The notes: generated from the letters alone by a model not told the origin. A DNA stretch of 64,000 nucleotides from Corticibacter populi (GCF_004217315.1 NZ_SGWR01000002.1:302414-366413); one strand, 5' to 3'. Numbered from the stretch's first letter, positions 47,118 through 55,859 are shown. Numbers and translations are program-made.

Positions 47118-49157
47118 TCAGAACGGCACGTTGATGTTGACGAAATAGTTGCGTCCGGCCATCGGATAGCCTTCACTGTAGGCGTAGAGCCGGTCGAACA
47201 GGTTGCGCACGCCGGCTTCGATCTGCATGCCGCTGCCCAGCGTATAGCCGGCCTTGAAGCCATAGACCGCAAAGCCATGCGCCACCTGCTGGCCGTTGGA
47301 GGACGAGTAGCGCTGCGAGGCGGCCTCGACGTTGCCGGTCAGCTTCCACGGTCCGTGGCTCCAGCCCACGCTGGCAAACAGCTTGTGCCGGGGCGTGTCG
47401 GTGGGCCGCACGTCGGGGGCACTGAGATTCTTGCGGCGCAGCCAGGTGTAGTTGCCCATCACCTCGATCGGTCCGACCTCGCCCTGCAGGCCCAGCTCCA
47501 GCCCGACATGGCGCGCCCTGGCGACGTTCTGCGGCTGCTCGCAGGCGCTGCTGGTGCAGTCGCCCTGCTGTGCGATGGTCACATTCTGGATGGAATCCCT
47601 CACATCGCTGCGGAACACGGCCGCATCCAGCAGCCAGCCGCCCGCCAGCGGGCCGGAATAGCCCAACTCGTAGTGCCGCGCACGCTCGGCCTTCAGGTCG
47701 GGATTGGGGATGACGGTGCCAAAGCGGGTCGAATAGCGCTCCATCATGGTGGCGAAGCGGCTGCGACTGGCAAAGCTCAGCCGCACCTGCCCGCCCGCGC
47801 CGACCTGCCGGAACAGGCCCAGCTGGTAGTTGACGGCACTGTCATCGCCGCCGGGTTCGTCGTACAGCGAAGGCGTGGAGGGCGAGCCGGCATTGGTGCC
47901 GTAATTGCGGGTCGACAGGCTCTTGCGCTGGTTGTAGGAGACGCCACCCACCAGCGTCAGCCCATCGGCCAGCGTGAGCGTGTCCTCGAAGGACAGCGCC
48001 TGGGTGCGGTCCTTGAAATGCGTCCATGGCGTGCCATCGTCACTGGAGCGGTGCACATCGTCCTTGAAGTGGTAGGCCACCCGCAGCAAGTTGCGGCTGC
48101 CGAGCGCGAAATCGCCCTCCAGCGACAGGCCGGTGCTGTCGTCGTCGTAGCGCGAGGGAAAGCCGGACGACACGCCGCCGACCACTCCATTGGCATAGTC
48201 ATACCCGACCAGCGTGTTCTCGAACACATCGTGGTAGAGCCGCGTGCGAATCACATGCTCGCCCAGTTCCGTGCTGCTGCTGAAGTAGTAGCTGGTCTTG
48301 TCCCACTGCGGCCATTCCCACCAGCGGCGGCGGCTGCCCGAGCCCGAACCGGACAACGGCAGCTCCCCGGCATAGGTGGGCTGGCCCTTTTCGCCCTGCT
48401 GGCGCACGTAGCCGAACACGTATTCATCACCGGCATTGGGCGTGAGCGCCAGCTTGAGGCTGAGCTTGTCGTCCTTGTGGCGGCTGTTCTCACGCTGCCC
48501 CTCGCCCTGCTGGACGTTGGTGGGACGAAAGCCCGAAGGCAGCTCGAAACTTTCGGTCTTGAGGCGCGAGACACCGGCCTGGAACCACCAGCTCTCGTGC
48601 TTGCCACCCAGATTGGCGTGCACGCGGTGGTTGTCGAGGCCGCCATCGTCACTCAAGCCAATGCCGCCGCCCACCTCGCCCTCGAAGGCCCTGGTGGGTC
48701 GGCGCGTGATGAGGTTGATGGCGCCGCCTAGCGCATTGGGGCCGTAGATCAGCGAGGAAAAGCCCTTGGCCACCTCGATGCGCGAGAGGTCGTAGGTGGT
48801 GAAGTGGCCCAGGTCGATGCGCCCGTCGTACGGCACGTAAGTGGGAATGCCATCGATGTACACCGGCACCTGCAGGCGGTCGAAGCCGCGCACGTAGAAC
48901 ACCTGTTCGCCACGCGCCCCAGCGTAGGCGGAGTGCACGCCGGCGGCCAGATTCAGCGCCGTGCCCACCGTGTCCTGGTTCTGCTCGCGCAAGGCCTGCT
49001 GTGTCAGCACGCTGCTGCCGGCCAGTTCGGCCTGGTCTCCCGGCGCCGTGATGGTGATCTCCCCCAGCGTGAAGACGTCCGCCTGCGCCATGGCGCACGG
49101 CAAGGTGCCCAACTGCACCAGGCATGCACCCCAGCCTGCCCACTCCCACTGTTTCAT
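47118..49157 (-). CDS. TonB-dependent receptor of the molybdenum region
   Basis: Outer-membrane receptor (679 residues). The signal peptide ends near LPCAMAQA, and FTLGEITITAPG serves as a TonB box. The plug has SVLTQQALREQNQDTVG, VFYVRGFDRLQVPVYIDGIP and IEVAKGFSSLIYGPNALGG. The barrel ends in VNINVPF with terminal Phe. The start MKQWEWAG has a strong ribosome site (AGGATAGGA) upstream. It opens the operon with DUF2478 and the FecBCD-type importer. A ModE-like site lies 39 bases upstream, so it is probably repressed by molybdate and imports molybdate, tungstate or a chelate. Confidence 0.86.
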   Translation of the reverse strand: MKQWEWAGWGACLVQLGTLPCAMAQADVFTLGEITITAPGDQAELAGSSVLTQQALREQNQDTVGTALNLAAGVHSAYAGARGEQVFYVRGFDRLQVPVYIDGIPTYVPYDGRIDLGHFTTYDLSRIEVAKGFSSLIYGPNALGGAINLITRRPTRAFEGEVGGGIGLSDDGGLDNHRVHANLGGKHESWWFQAGVSRLKTESFELPSGFRPTNVQQGEGQRENSRHKDDKLSLKLALTPNAGDEYVFGYVRQQGEKGQPTYAGELPLSGSGSGSRRRWWEWPQWDKTSYYFSSSTELGEHVIRTRLYHDVFENTLVGYDYANGVVGGVSSGFPSRYDDDSTGLSLEGDFALGSRNLLRVAYHFKDDVHRSSDDGTPWTHFKDRTQALSFEDTLTLADGLTLVGGVSYNQRKSLSTRNYGTNAGSPSTPSLYDEPGGDDSAVNYQLGLFRQVGAGGQVRLSFASRSRFATMMERYSTRFGTVIPNPDLKAERARHYELGYSGPLAGGWLLDAAVFRSDVRDSIQNVTIAQQGDCTSSACEQPQNVARARHVGLELGLQGEVGPIEVMGNYTWLRRKNLSAPDVRPTDTPRHKLFASVGWSHGPWKLTGNVEAASQRYSSSNGQQVAHGFAVYGFKAGYTLGSGMQIEAGVRNLFDRLYAYSEGYPMAGRNYFVNINVPF

Positions 49158-49195
49158 CGTCCTATCCTTTACCTTCCTGCCTGAGTTGATGGCAT

Positions 49196-49219
49196 CGTTG
49201 TATTCATTGATATATATCG
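49196..49219 (-). promoter_or_regulatory. ModE-like operator upstream of the TonB receptor
   Basis: CGTTGTAT, 8-base spacer, ATATATCG: a 24-base dyad with the same half-site length and spacing as the E. coli modA ModE operator (recalled as CGTTATAT-N8-ACATAACG). It lies 39-62 bases before the receptor start, just beyond the modC stop. The site at 51616-51639 fits the same pattern. Confidence 0.6.
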
Positions 49220-49260
49220 ATCCACGCGGCGGCATGCATGAATCATGCCTGCCTGACGCG

Positions 49261-49959
49261 TCAATCCATTCTGACGGTGCGGCCCTGCACCTGACCCAGC
49301 CGCACCACCTGGGCCTGCAGGGCCACGCGGTCCTCCTCGTCGTGCGAGACCATCAGCAGCGGGATGTCCAGCTCCTGCAGCAGGCTGGCGACTTCCTCGC
49401 GCATGCCCTGACGCAGATCCGGGTCGAGCGCGGAGAACGGTTCATCCAGCAGCAGGACCCGGGGCCTGAGGATGGCCAGCCGCGCCAGCGCAACGCGCTG
49501 CTGCTGCCCGCCCGAGAGCACATAAGGACGTTGGCGCGCCAGATCGGCGACGCGAAAACGCTCCAGCCAATACATGGCTTCGTCCTTTTGCACACGGCTC
49601 AGGAATCCCCAGGCACCACGTCGCAGACCAAAACCGACATTGCCCAGGGCCGTCAGGTGCGGCAGCAGGGCATAGTTCTGGAACAGAAAGCCCACCCGCC
49701 GCTGGCGCGAGGGCACGTTCAGACCGGTGGCACCATCGAACAGCCGCTCGCCACAAAGCTGCACATGCCCGGCATCGGGGCGCATCAGTCCGGCAATGGA
49801 CTGCAGCACCAGCGTCTTGCCAATGCCCGAGGGGCCCATCAGCACCATGCGCGGGTGGCGCGCCTGCAGTTGCACGTCCAGCGCGAAGCTGCGCCCGGCC
49901 GACTGCAGGTGCTTGCGCACATCGATATCGCACCAGGAGGCGGTATCCGGCATGTTCAT
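49261..49959 (-). CDS. modC: molybdate ABC transporter ATPase ModC, short form without TOBE
   Basis: ATPase of the ModABC molybdate importer. The 232 residues contain Walker A LMGPSGIGKTLVLQSIAGLM, the Q-loop FLFQNYALLPHLT, signature LSGGQQQRVALARLAILRP and Walker B VLLLDEPFSALDPDLR. It is about 120 residues shorter than E. coli ModC because the C-terminal Mop/TOBE domain is missing. The start overlaps the modB stop by 4 bases; a Met two codons later is possible. Stand-alone Mop encoded 6 kb away may take over molybdate sensing. Confidence 0.88.
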   Translation of the reverse strand: MNMPDTASWCDIDVRKHLQSAGRSFALDVQLQARHPRMVLMGPSGIGKTLVLQSIAGLMRPDAGHVQLCGERLFDGATGLNVPSRQRRVGFLFQNYALLPHLTALGNVGFGLRRGAWGFLSRVQKDEAMYWLERFRVADLARQRPYVLSGGQQQRVALARLAILRPRVLLLDEPFSALDPDLRQGMREEVASLLQELDIPLLMVSHDEEDRVALQAQVVRLGQVQGRTVRMD

Positions 49960-50651
49960 GATCCCCGTATCTCCTGGCGGCCCGGCGTCAGCCATGTGGC
50001 CAGCAGCAGCAAGGCCACGCACACCGCCGAAATCACCAGCGCCAGCACATGAGCCTGCCCGTCGCGGCCGGCCTGCACCGCCTCGTAGATGGCGATGGAG
50101 AGCGTCTGCGTCTTGCCGGGGATGCTGCCGGCGATCATCAGCGTGGCGCCGAACTCGCCCAGCGCCCGCACAAAACCCAGCATGATGCCGGCCATGATGC
50201 CGCGCCAGGCCAACGGCAGGCTCACGCGCAGCAGAATGCCCCATTCGCTGACACCCAGCACGCGGCCGGCCTGCTCCAACTGCGGCTCGATGGATTCGAA
50301 CGCGGCGCGCGCCGGCTTGAAGACCAGCGGAAAGCTCACCACCGTGGCGGCCACGATGGCGCCGCCCAGGCTGAAGATCAGGCTCACGCCCAGCGAGTCC
50401 TTGAGCCAGCGCCCCAGGCTGCTCTGGCTGCCGAACAGCACCAGCAGGTAATAACCCAGCACGGTGGGCGGCAACACCATCGGCAGCGTGCAAACGGTGT
50501 CGAGCACATTGCGCAGCCAGCAGCGGCTCTTGGCCAGATACAGGCCCAGCGCCGTTCCCAGCACGCCGCTGACCAGCGTGGCCCAGAACGCCACCTTCAG
50601 CGAGAGCACCAGCGGCGTGACGATGCCGCCCCAGTCGGGCCAGTCACTCAC
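49956..50651 (-). CDS. modB: molybdate ABC transporter permease ModB
   Basis: Inner-membrane permease (231 residues, five or six helices). Motifs: TLPMVLPPTVLGYYLLVLFG and the EAA loop RALGEFGATLMIAGSIPGKT typical of ModB. A GTG start (VSDWPDWGG) was chosen because GAGGAG lies 6-11 bases upstream; an ATG 14 codons earlier lacks support. It overlaps modC by 4 bases. The 146 bases to modA hold no gene. Confidence 0.92.
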   Translation of the reverse strand: MSDWPDWGGIVTPLVLSLKVAFWATLVSGVLGTALGLYLAKSRCWLRNVLDTVCTLPMVLPPTVLGYYLLVLFGSQSSLGRWLKDSLGVSLIFSLGGAIVAATVVSFPLVFKPARAAFESIEPQLEQAGRVLGVSEWGILLRVSLPLAWRGIMAGIMLGFVRALGEFGATLMIAGSIPGKTQTLSIAIYEAVQAGRDGQAHVLALVISAVCVALLLLATWLTPGRQEIRGS

Positions 50652-50797
50652 CGGCGTCTCCTCGCAGAGCGTTGGCCTCCATCGCGGTCTCACTTGCGGC
50701 CGCGGTTGTGGCCCCTGTGGAGCCTGTCGACCCGCAGCGCACGGCTTGCCTCATGGCGCGCATCCCCCGTCTGCCTTGCCGATGGCGCGTGCCGCGA

Positions 50798-51592
50798 TCA
50801 GCGTCCGGCCGGCGGCAGGAAGCCATAGCGCCCCAGCACCTGCTGCCCGGCGGGCGAGACTACCAGATCCACGAAGCGCTGCGCCGCCTGGAGCTGTGCC
50901 TCGGGCTGGCTGCCGCTCTTGAGTACGGCGATCGGATAGCTCACCGGCTGCTCGACCGGCACGGTGTAGGCGATCTTGACCTTGTCCTTCATCAGCGCCG
51001 CGTCAGTGCCATAGACGAAGCCGGCATCCACTTCACCGCGAGCCACGTAGTCGAGCGACTGGCGCACGTTCTGCGTGAAGATCAGCTTGGGCTGCAGGGC
51101 GTCCCAGCGGCCGGCGGCCTCCAGGGCGCCCTTGGTGTAGCGGCCCACGGGCACGCTGTCGGGGTTGCCAATGGCGATGCGCGCCACGGCATCGGTCTGC
51201 AGGCCATCGAGCCCGGTGATCGCCGCGCTGCTGCCCACCGGCTGGATCAGCACCAGACTGTTGAGCACGAAACTCTGGCGGCTGCCCGGCACCAGCAGGC
51301 CCTTTTGCTCGGCCTGGTCCATGGTCTTCTCATCGGCGCTGGCGAACACATCGACGGGGGCGCCCTTGTCGATCTGCTGCAGCAGCGCGCCCGAGGCGCC
51401 GAAGTTCAGCTGCACGCTGTCGCCGGGGTGCTGCGCCTCATATTGCTGGGCGATCTCCTTGAAGGCGTCGGAGAGGCTGGCGGCCGCAGAGACGGTGATC
51501 GTCTCGGCCGATGCGCCCTGCGCCAGCAATGCCAGCGAGAGCATGGAACATGCGGCCACCGGCCGCAACAGGGCTTGAAATCGTTTCTGCAT
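50798..51592 (-). CDS. modA: periplasmic molybdate-binding protein ModA
   Basis: High-affinity molybdate/tungstate receptor (264 residues). The signal peptide ends ALLAQGASA. The mature protein starts ETITVSAAASLSDAFKEIAQ, the ModA hallmark in which Ser residues bind the oxyanion. FGASGALLQQIDKGAPVDVF, AIGNPDSVPVGRYTKGALEA and the later DAGFVYGTDAAL segment complete the pattern. A CAAAGGAG ribosome site lies about 9 bases before the start. It is the first gene of leftward modABC, with a ModE-like site 24-47 bases upstream. Confidence 0.94.
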   Translation of the reverse strand: MQKRFQALLRPVAACSMLSLALLAQGASAETITVSAAASLSDAFKEIAQQYEAQHPGDSVQLNFGASGALLQQIDKGAPVDVFASADEKTMDQAEQKGLLVPGSRQSFVLNSLVLIQPVGSSAAITGLDGLQTDAVARIAIGNPDSVPVGRYTKGALEAAGRWDALQPKLIFTQNVRQSLDYVARGEVDAGFVYGTDAALMKDKVKIAYTVPVEQPVSYPIAVLKSGSQPEAQLQAAQRFVDLVVSPAGQQVLGRYGFLPPAGR

Positions 51593-51615
51593 GATGATCA
51601 ACTCCTTTGAAGCGA

Positions 51616-51639
51616 CGAAGTATATGGGCGGATATAGCG
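51616..51639 (-). promoter_or_regulatory. ModE-like operator upstream of modA
   Basis: CGAAGTAT, 8-base spacer, ATATAGCG. It matches the pattern CGnnGTAT-N8-ATATAnCG shared with the site at 49196-49219. It sits at -24 to -47 from the modA start, where it would block the promoter or ribosome binding when occupied. Confidence 0.55.
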
Positions 51640-51645
51640 GTTTTC

Positions 51646-51680
51646 TGAAAAACAGCCCGGCCCCCCCTTCATCCGGGCTG
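51646..51680 (-). terminator. rho-independent terminator of the purine permease gene
   Basis: Read leftward: stem CAGCCCGG / CCGGGCTG with a 12-base loop, followed by T5. It lies 65 bases beyond the permease stop and insulates it from modABC. Confidence 0.75.
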
Positions 51681-51728
51681 TGGGGCACGGGCGCCGCAAG
51701 GGCCGGCGCGCGAAGCCTCCTCGTTTGG

Positions 51729-51738
51729 GAACCTGTTC
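51729..51738. repeat. GAACCTGTTC remnant
   Basis: The 10-base start of the palindromic repeat family lies 6 bases beyond the purine permease stop. It is too short to stand alone, but its placement at a gene end matches the other copies. Confidence 0.35.
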
Positions 51739-51744
51739 GGACCG

Positions 51745-53103
51745 TCAGTTGACCGCGAAGAACACCATGAAGGCCAGCGCCAGGGCGCACAGCGTCCAGG
51801 ACACATCCTTGAAGCGGCCCGAGGCCAGCTTGATGCCGACGTAGCTGATGATGCCCAGGCCGATACCGGCGGCGATCGAATAGGTCAGCGGCATCGCCAG
51901 CGCGCAGATCACGCCCGGCACGTATTCGGTGGTGTCGTCCCAGTTCATCTCGGTGAGGCCGCGCGCCATCACGCAGGCCACGTACAGCAGCGCAGCGGCG
52001 GTGGCGTACTGCGGAATCATGCTGGCCAGCGGCGAGAGAAACAGCGCCGCCAGAAAGCACAGCGCGACCACCACGCCCACCAGACCGGTGCGCCCGCCCA
52101 CCGCGGTGCCCGCCGCGCTCTCGACATAGCTGCCGGTGTTGGAGGTGCCCAGCATGGCGCCGACCACGGTGGCTGAACTGTCGGCCAGCAGCGCCCGCTT
52201 CATGCCCGGCAGATTGCCCTGACTGTCGAGCAGGCCGGCACGGTGCGAGACGCCGATGAGCGTGCCAGCGGTATCGAACAGGTCCACGAACAGCATGGTG
52301 AACACCACGACCCAGAAGCTCAGCTCCACCGCGCGGGAGAGATCCAGCGCCAGCCAGGTCGGCGCCAGGCTGGGCGGCATCGAGACCAGGCCATGGAACT
52401 GCGTCAGCCCCAGCGGCAGCCCGATGATGGAAATGCCGATGATGCCGATCAGCGTGCCCCCCAGCACCCTGCGGTGGTTGAGCACGGTGATGGCGATGAA
52501 GGCCACGATCATCAGAACCACCGGGGTGGAACTCAGATCGCCCAGCGTGACCAGCGTGGCCGGATGCTGCACCACCAGACCGCCGCTTTGCAGCGCGATG
52601 ATGCCCAGAAACAGGCCGATGCCGGCCGAGGTTGCCATCTTCAGTGGCCGTGGAAAGGCGTTGATGATGGCCTCGCGCACTTTGAGCAGGCTCAGCAGCA
52701 CGAACAGCACGCCCGAGGCCAGCACGCAACCCAGCGCCTCCTGCCAGCTGTACTGGTAGGTCAGCACCACCGTGAAGGTGAAGAAGGCGTTGAGGCCCAT
52801 GCCCGGCGCCAGCGCGATCGGATAGTTGGCCCACAGCGCCATGATGAGCGTGCTGATGGCCGCGGCCAGGCAGGTGGCGACGAACACCGCGCCACCGTCC
52901 ATGCCGGCCTGCCCCAGGATCTGCGGATTCACGAAGATGATGTAGGCCATCGTCAGGAAGGTGGTGATCCCGGCAATGACTTCGGTGCGCACATTGGTGC
53001 CGCGCTCATGGAGATGGAAACGGCGCTCCAGCCAGCCATGCAGGCCGGTTTGTGGCGGCGCGGTGCCGGCCGGTGTGGAAGCGGGATTGGAGATTTCTGG
53101 CAT
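51745..53103 (-). CDS. NCS2 AzgA-type purine permease
   Basis: Proton-coupled importer of purine bases (adenine, guanine or hypoxanthine), inner membrane, 452 residues with 12-14 hydrophobic segments. AzgA/GhxP-family motifs: GTNVRTEVIAGITTFLTMAY, IALAPGMGLNAFFTF, FVDLFDTAGTLIGVSHRAG and GTSNTGSYVESAAGTAVGGR (substrate site). The start at MPEISNPA has GAGGGAAG upstream. It diverges from a LysR gene that probably controls it. With xdhABC 4 kb away it suggests purine salvage or catabolism. Confidence 0.9.
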   Translation of the reverse strand: MPEISNPASTPAGTAPPQTGLHGWLERRFHLHERGTNVRTEVIAGITTFLTMAYIIFVNPQILGQAGMDGGAVFVATCLAAAISTLIMALWANYPIALAPGMGLNAFFTFTVVLTYQYSWQEALGCVLASGVLFVLLSLLKVREAIINAFPRPLKMATSAGIGLFLGIIALQSGGLVVQHPATLVTLGDLSSTPVVLMIVAFIAITVLNHRRVLGGTLIGIIGISIIGLPLGLTQFHGLVSMPPSLAPTWLALDLSRAVELSFWVVVFTMLFVDLFDTAGTLIGVSHRAGLLDSQGNLPGMKRALLADSSATVVGAMLGTSNTGSYVESAAGTAVGGRTGLVGVVVALCFLAALFLSPLASMIPQYATAAALLYVACVMARGLTEMNWDDTTEYVPGVICALAMPLTYSIAAGIGLGIISYVGIKLASGRFKDVSWTLCALALAFMVFFAVN

Positions 53104-53278
53104 CGTGGGACTTCCCTCGCAGCGGGGCGAAAGCGTGGACGGAATGGACGGAATGGGGAAGAAAGGACGCCTGGGGCGGCCCATGCCGCTTTGCGTCGGA
53201 GGCAACTTTAGGGAGAATGCCCGTTGCCGTCCATCAGAGATACTTCATCCATCCATTGCAGAATTTGCAACACACGCA

Positions 53279-54190
53279 ATGCAGCCATTCACCCGCTTCG
53301 CCCATTACTTCCTGGAGATCGCCCGCCAAGGCAGCCTGCGCAAGGCCGCCGAGGTGCTGCACATCTCGGCCTCGGCCATCGACCGCCAGCTGCTGCTGGC
53401 CGAGCAGGAGCTGGGCGTGGCCCTGTTCGAACGCCTGCCCGCCGGCCTGCGGCTGACCGCCGCGGGCGAGTTGCTGCTGGCCGACCTGCGCCGCTGGTCC
53501 AAGGACTACGCGCGCACGCTGGAGCGTTTTGGCGAGCTGCAGGGCCTGCGGCGCGGGCACGTCACGCTGGGTCTGATCGATGCGCTCAGCAGCGGCCAGA
53601 TTGCACAGGCCATGGCCGGGCTGTGCGCGGACTATCCGGGCCTGTCGTTCTCGCTGCGTTTTGCCGACAACCGCCATCTTGCACAGCTGGTGACCGACGC
53701 CGAAGTCGATGTCGCACTGATGCTTGGTCACCACGGCCCGGCCGGGCTGGAGGCGCATGCGCTGCGCAAGGTGCCGCTGGGCATGGCCATGCGGTCCGAC
53801 CATCCGCTGGCACAGGCTCGCCAGCTGGCTCTGGGCAAGACCATGGGCTGGCGCCACATCGTCGCCGCCGCGCCGCTGATGATCCAGCCGCACGTGGCGG
53901 CACTGTATGCACGCTGCCCGGTGCCGGCCGGACAGACGCTGGACTGCAACGACGTGCGCATGATCCGCTCGCTGGTCGCCGCCGGCGTGGGCATTGCGGT
54001 GCTCAGCGAACTGGACGTCGCCAGCGATGTGGCGCGCGGCGAACTGGTCTTCGTGCCGCTGGCGCAGCACCAGCTCAAGCCGCTGCAACTGCTGCTGTGC
54101 ACCGCGCCACAGCGCCAGCTCTCACGGGCCGCGCAAACCGTGATCACGCAACTGCGCCAGGCGCTGGAAGCGGCGCAACCGGCACCGTGA
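53279..54190 (+). CDS. LysR-family transcriptional regulator
   Basis: DNA-binding regulator of 303 residues. The N-terminal winged helix is EIARQGSLRKAAEVLHISAS through FERLPAGLRLTAAGELLLAD. The effector-binding domain starts near residue 90 (RRGHVTLGLIDALSSGQIAQ). The gene diverges from the purine permease gene with a 175-base shared region, the classic LysR arrangement, so the permease is its likely target and a purine its possible effector. The HTH is canonical apart from AIDRQL where many members have AVSRQI. Confidence 0.88.
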   Translation: MQPFTRFAHYFLEIARQGSLRKAAEVLHISASAIDRQLLLAEQELGVALFERLPAGLRLTAAGELLLADLRRWSKDYARTLERFGELQGLRRGHVTLGLIDALSSGQIAQAMAGLCADYPGLSFSLRFADNRHLAQLVTDAEVDVALMLGHHGPAGLEAHALRKVPLGMAMRSDHPLAQARQLALGKTMGWRHIVAAAPLMIQPHVAALYARCPVPAGQTLDCNDVRMIRSLVAAGVGIAVLSELDVASDVARGELVFVPLAQHQLKPLQLLLCTAPQRQLSRAAQTVITQLRQALEAAQPAP

Positions 54191-54262
54191 CACGCCTCAT
54201 CCGCGCGCCCGAAACCACTGGGAACAGATGAAGCGGCCATCTCCTGATGGCCGGACACCGGC

Positions 54263-55132
54263 CTACTCGCCCTCGTTGCGCGCCAAGGTCGCCCTGGCCA
54301 CCGCATGGCTGTCCTCCAGCATGCGATAGCGCACGATCTGCCCTTGCCTGACGGTCAGTTCGAAGGCGAAAGCCGTCTCGATCACCCTGCCGGTGGCGCG
54401 CACCCGCGAGGCCAGCTCACCCAGCGCCACGGCGGTCTCGCCGTCGGCCAGCACGCGCTGCACCTCAAACCGCACCGGCTCGATGCGGGTCACCAGTTCA
54501 CGGTAGAACGCGGCCACGCCATCGCGGCCACGGCGCGGGCCAATCCAGGGCACGGCAGCGAGATCGCCCGGAATATCCCAGTCGACCGCCTCGGCAAACA
54601 GTGCAAGAATCGCCGCCAGCGCTTGCGGATCATCCGGTGCCGCCCAGAAGGCCGCTACCCGCTCGAAATAGCGCGCAGCAACTTCGCGCGGCGTCGCCGC
54701 CGGCGCCTGGCCACGATACAGCGCGACGCGCCGCTGGTCGTCATTGGTGAAGTCGGGGTCGACATAAATGAAGGCCCTCTTGATCAACTCTCCCTCGAAC
54801 TCGAAGACATTGCAGAAGCGCCCTTGCGAGATCTCGCCATCGGGCCAGGCCCGGCCGCTGGCAGTCACACCCCATTCGCGGCCCTCCACCGCAATGCGAT
54901 CATCATCCACCGTGAAGACGAACCCCTCGATGTCATGGGACAGTTGCGCGGCCTCCTCGGCAATGCGCTGCGCGAAGCGCGCCAGCGTCGCCTTGCCATG
55001 CGCCACGCCGAACTTGGGGAAGAAAAATGCAACATCCTCGGTGAACAGGTCGAGCAGCGAAGCATCCTTCGCGTCGACCTTGCGGAAGTAGTCGCGAATC
55101 GCCTGGATACGGGATGCGGACAGGTCAGACAT
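54263..55132 (-). CDS. tandem SnoaL-like (NTF2-fold) domain protein
   Basis: 289 residues made of two NTF2/SnoaL-like domains. The first spans about 1-135 (IRDYFRKVDAKDASLLDLFT, FNVFEFEGELIKRAFIYVD-like strands) and the second about 150-285 (VAARYFERVAAFWAAPDDPQ, GRRGRDGVAAFYRELVTRIE-like). Such domains bind small hydrophobic molecules or act as isomerases or hydrolases; no catalytic residues can be named. It diverges from a TetR gene with a short AT-rich dyad between them, suggesting control by that regulator. Confidence 0.75.
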   Translation of the reverse strand: MSDLSASRIQAIRDYFRKVDAKDASLLDLFTEDVAFFFPKFGVAHGKATLARFAQRIAEEAAQLSHDIEGFVFTVDDDRIAVEGREWGVTASGRAWPDGEISQGRFCNVFEFEGELIKRAFIYVDPDFTNDDQRRVALYRGQAPAATPREVAARYFERVAAFWAAPDDPQALAAILALFAEAVDWDIPGDLAAVPWIGPRRGRDGVAAFYRELVTRIEPVRFEVQRVLADGETAVALGELASRVRATGRVIETAFAFELTVRQGQIVRYRMLEDSHAVARATLARNEGE

Positions 55133-55147
55133 GGGAGCGCTCCATTT

Positions 55148-55165
55148 ATGTAAATATAATTACAT
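55148..55165. promoter_or_regulatory. candidate TetR operator between SnoaL-like and TetR genes
   Basis: ATGTAAATATAATTACAT is an 18-base near-perfect dyad (6-base arms ATGTAA/TTACAT) in the 96-base divergent gap. It is AT-rich against a GC-rich background and overlaps the likely promoters of both genes. Confidence 0.5.
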
Positions 55166-55228
55166 TATTTGGACGTACTCCAGATGGCGTCAAGAATTTT
55201 ATAGTTATTACTACAGAAAGGATTCCGC

Positions 55229-55819
55229 ATGACCCGCGGACGCCCCCGCAGCTTCGACCGCCAGACCGCGCTCCGGCAGGCCATGGAAGTCTTCTGGGCC
55301 AAAGGCTACGAAGCCACCCAACTGGCCGATTTGACGGCGGCCATCGGCATCAACCCGCCCAGCTTCTATGCGGCATTCGGCTCGAAGGAAGCGCTGTACC
55401 GCGAAGCCATCGATTTGTATCTCTCCACGGTGGGTGCGGGCAGCATGCAGGCATTGGCCCAGGATGGGCCTGTCCGCGATGCCATCGAGGCCATGCTGCT
55501 GGCCAGCCTGGACATCGCGCTGGCCAGCCCTTCTGCAGGCGGCTGCATGGTCAGCCTCGGGATGGTCAACTGCCAAGTGCAGAACATCCCCTTGCGCGCG
55601 CATCTGCGCGAGTTGCGGCACGCCACCATGCTGCGGATAAGCGAGCGGCTGCAGCAAGCCGTCGCGGCAGGTGAGCTGGCCGACGACGCGGATGTCACGC
55701 GTCTGGCGCAATACTTCGCCACCGTCATGCAAGGCCTTTCGCTGCAGGCGCAGGATGGTGCCGGACGGGACACGCTGCGCGGCATCGTGGCAACCGCCAT
55801 GACGGTGCTGGATGGCTGA
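55229..55819 (+). CDS. TetR-family regulator (AcrR-like)
   Basis: Repressor of 196 residues. The N-terminal HTH is RQAMEVFWAKGYEATQLADL, TAAIGINPPSFYAAFGSKEAL, the standard TetR helix-turn-helix. The C-terminal ligand-binding domain begins near residue 70 and contains SAGGCMVSLGMVNCQVQNIP, typical of regulators next to quinone or electrophile detoxification genes. GAAAGGA upstream is the ribosome site. It diverges from the SnoaL-like gene and precedes the quinone reductase gene by 96 bases. Confidence 0.88.
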   Translation: MTRGRPRSFDRQTALRQAMEVFWAKGYEATQLADLTAAIGINPPSFYAAFGSKEALYREAIDLYLSTVGAGSMQALAQDGPVRDAIEAMLLASLDIALASPSAGGCMVSLGMVNCQVQNIPLRAHLRELRHATMLRISERLQQAVAAGELADDADVTRLAQYFATVMQGLSLQAQDGAGRDTLRGIVATAMTVLDG

Positions 55820-55859
55820 AACGCGCCAGACCGCCAACGGGCTCTCCACTCCGCAGGCG

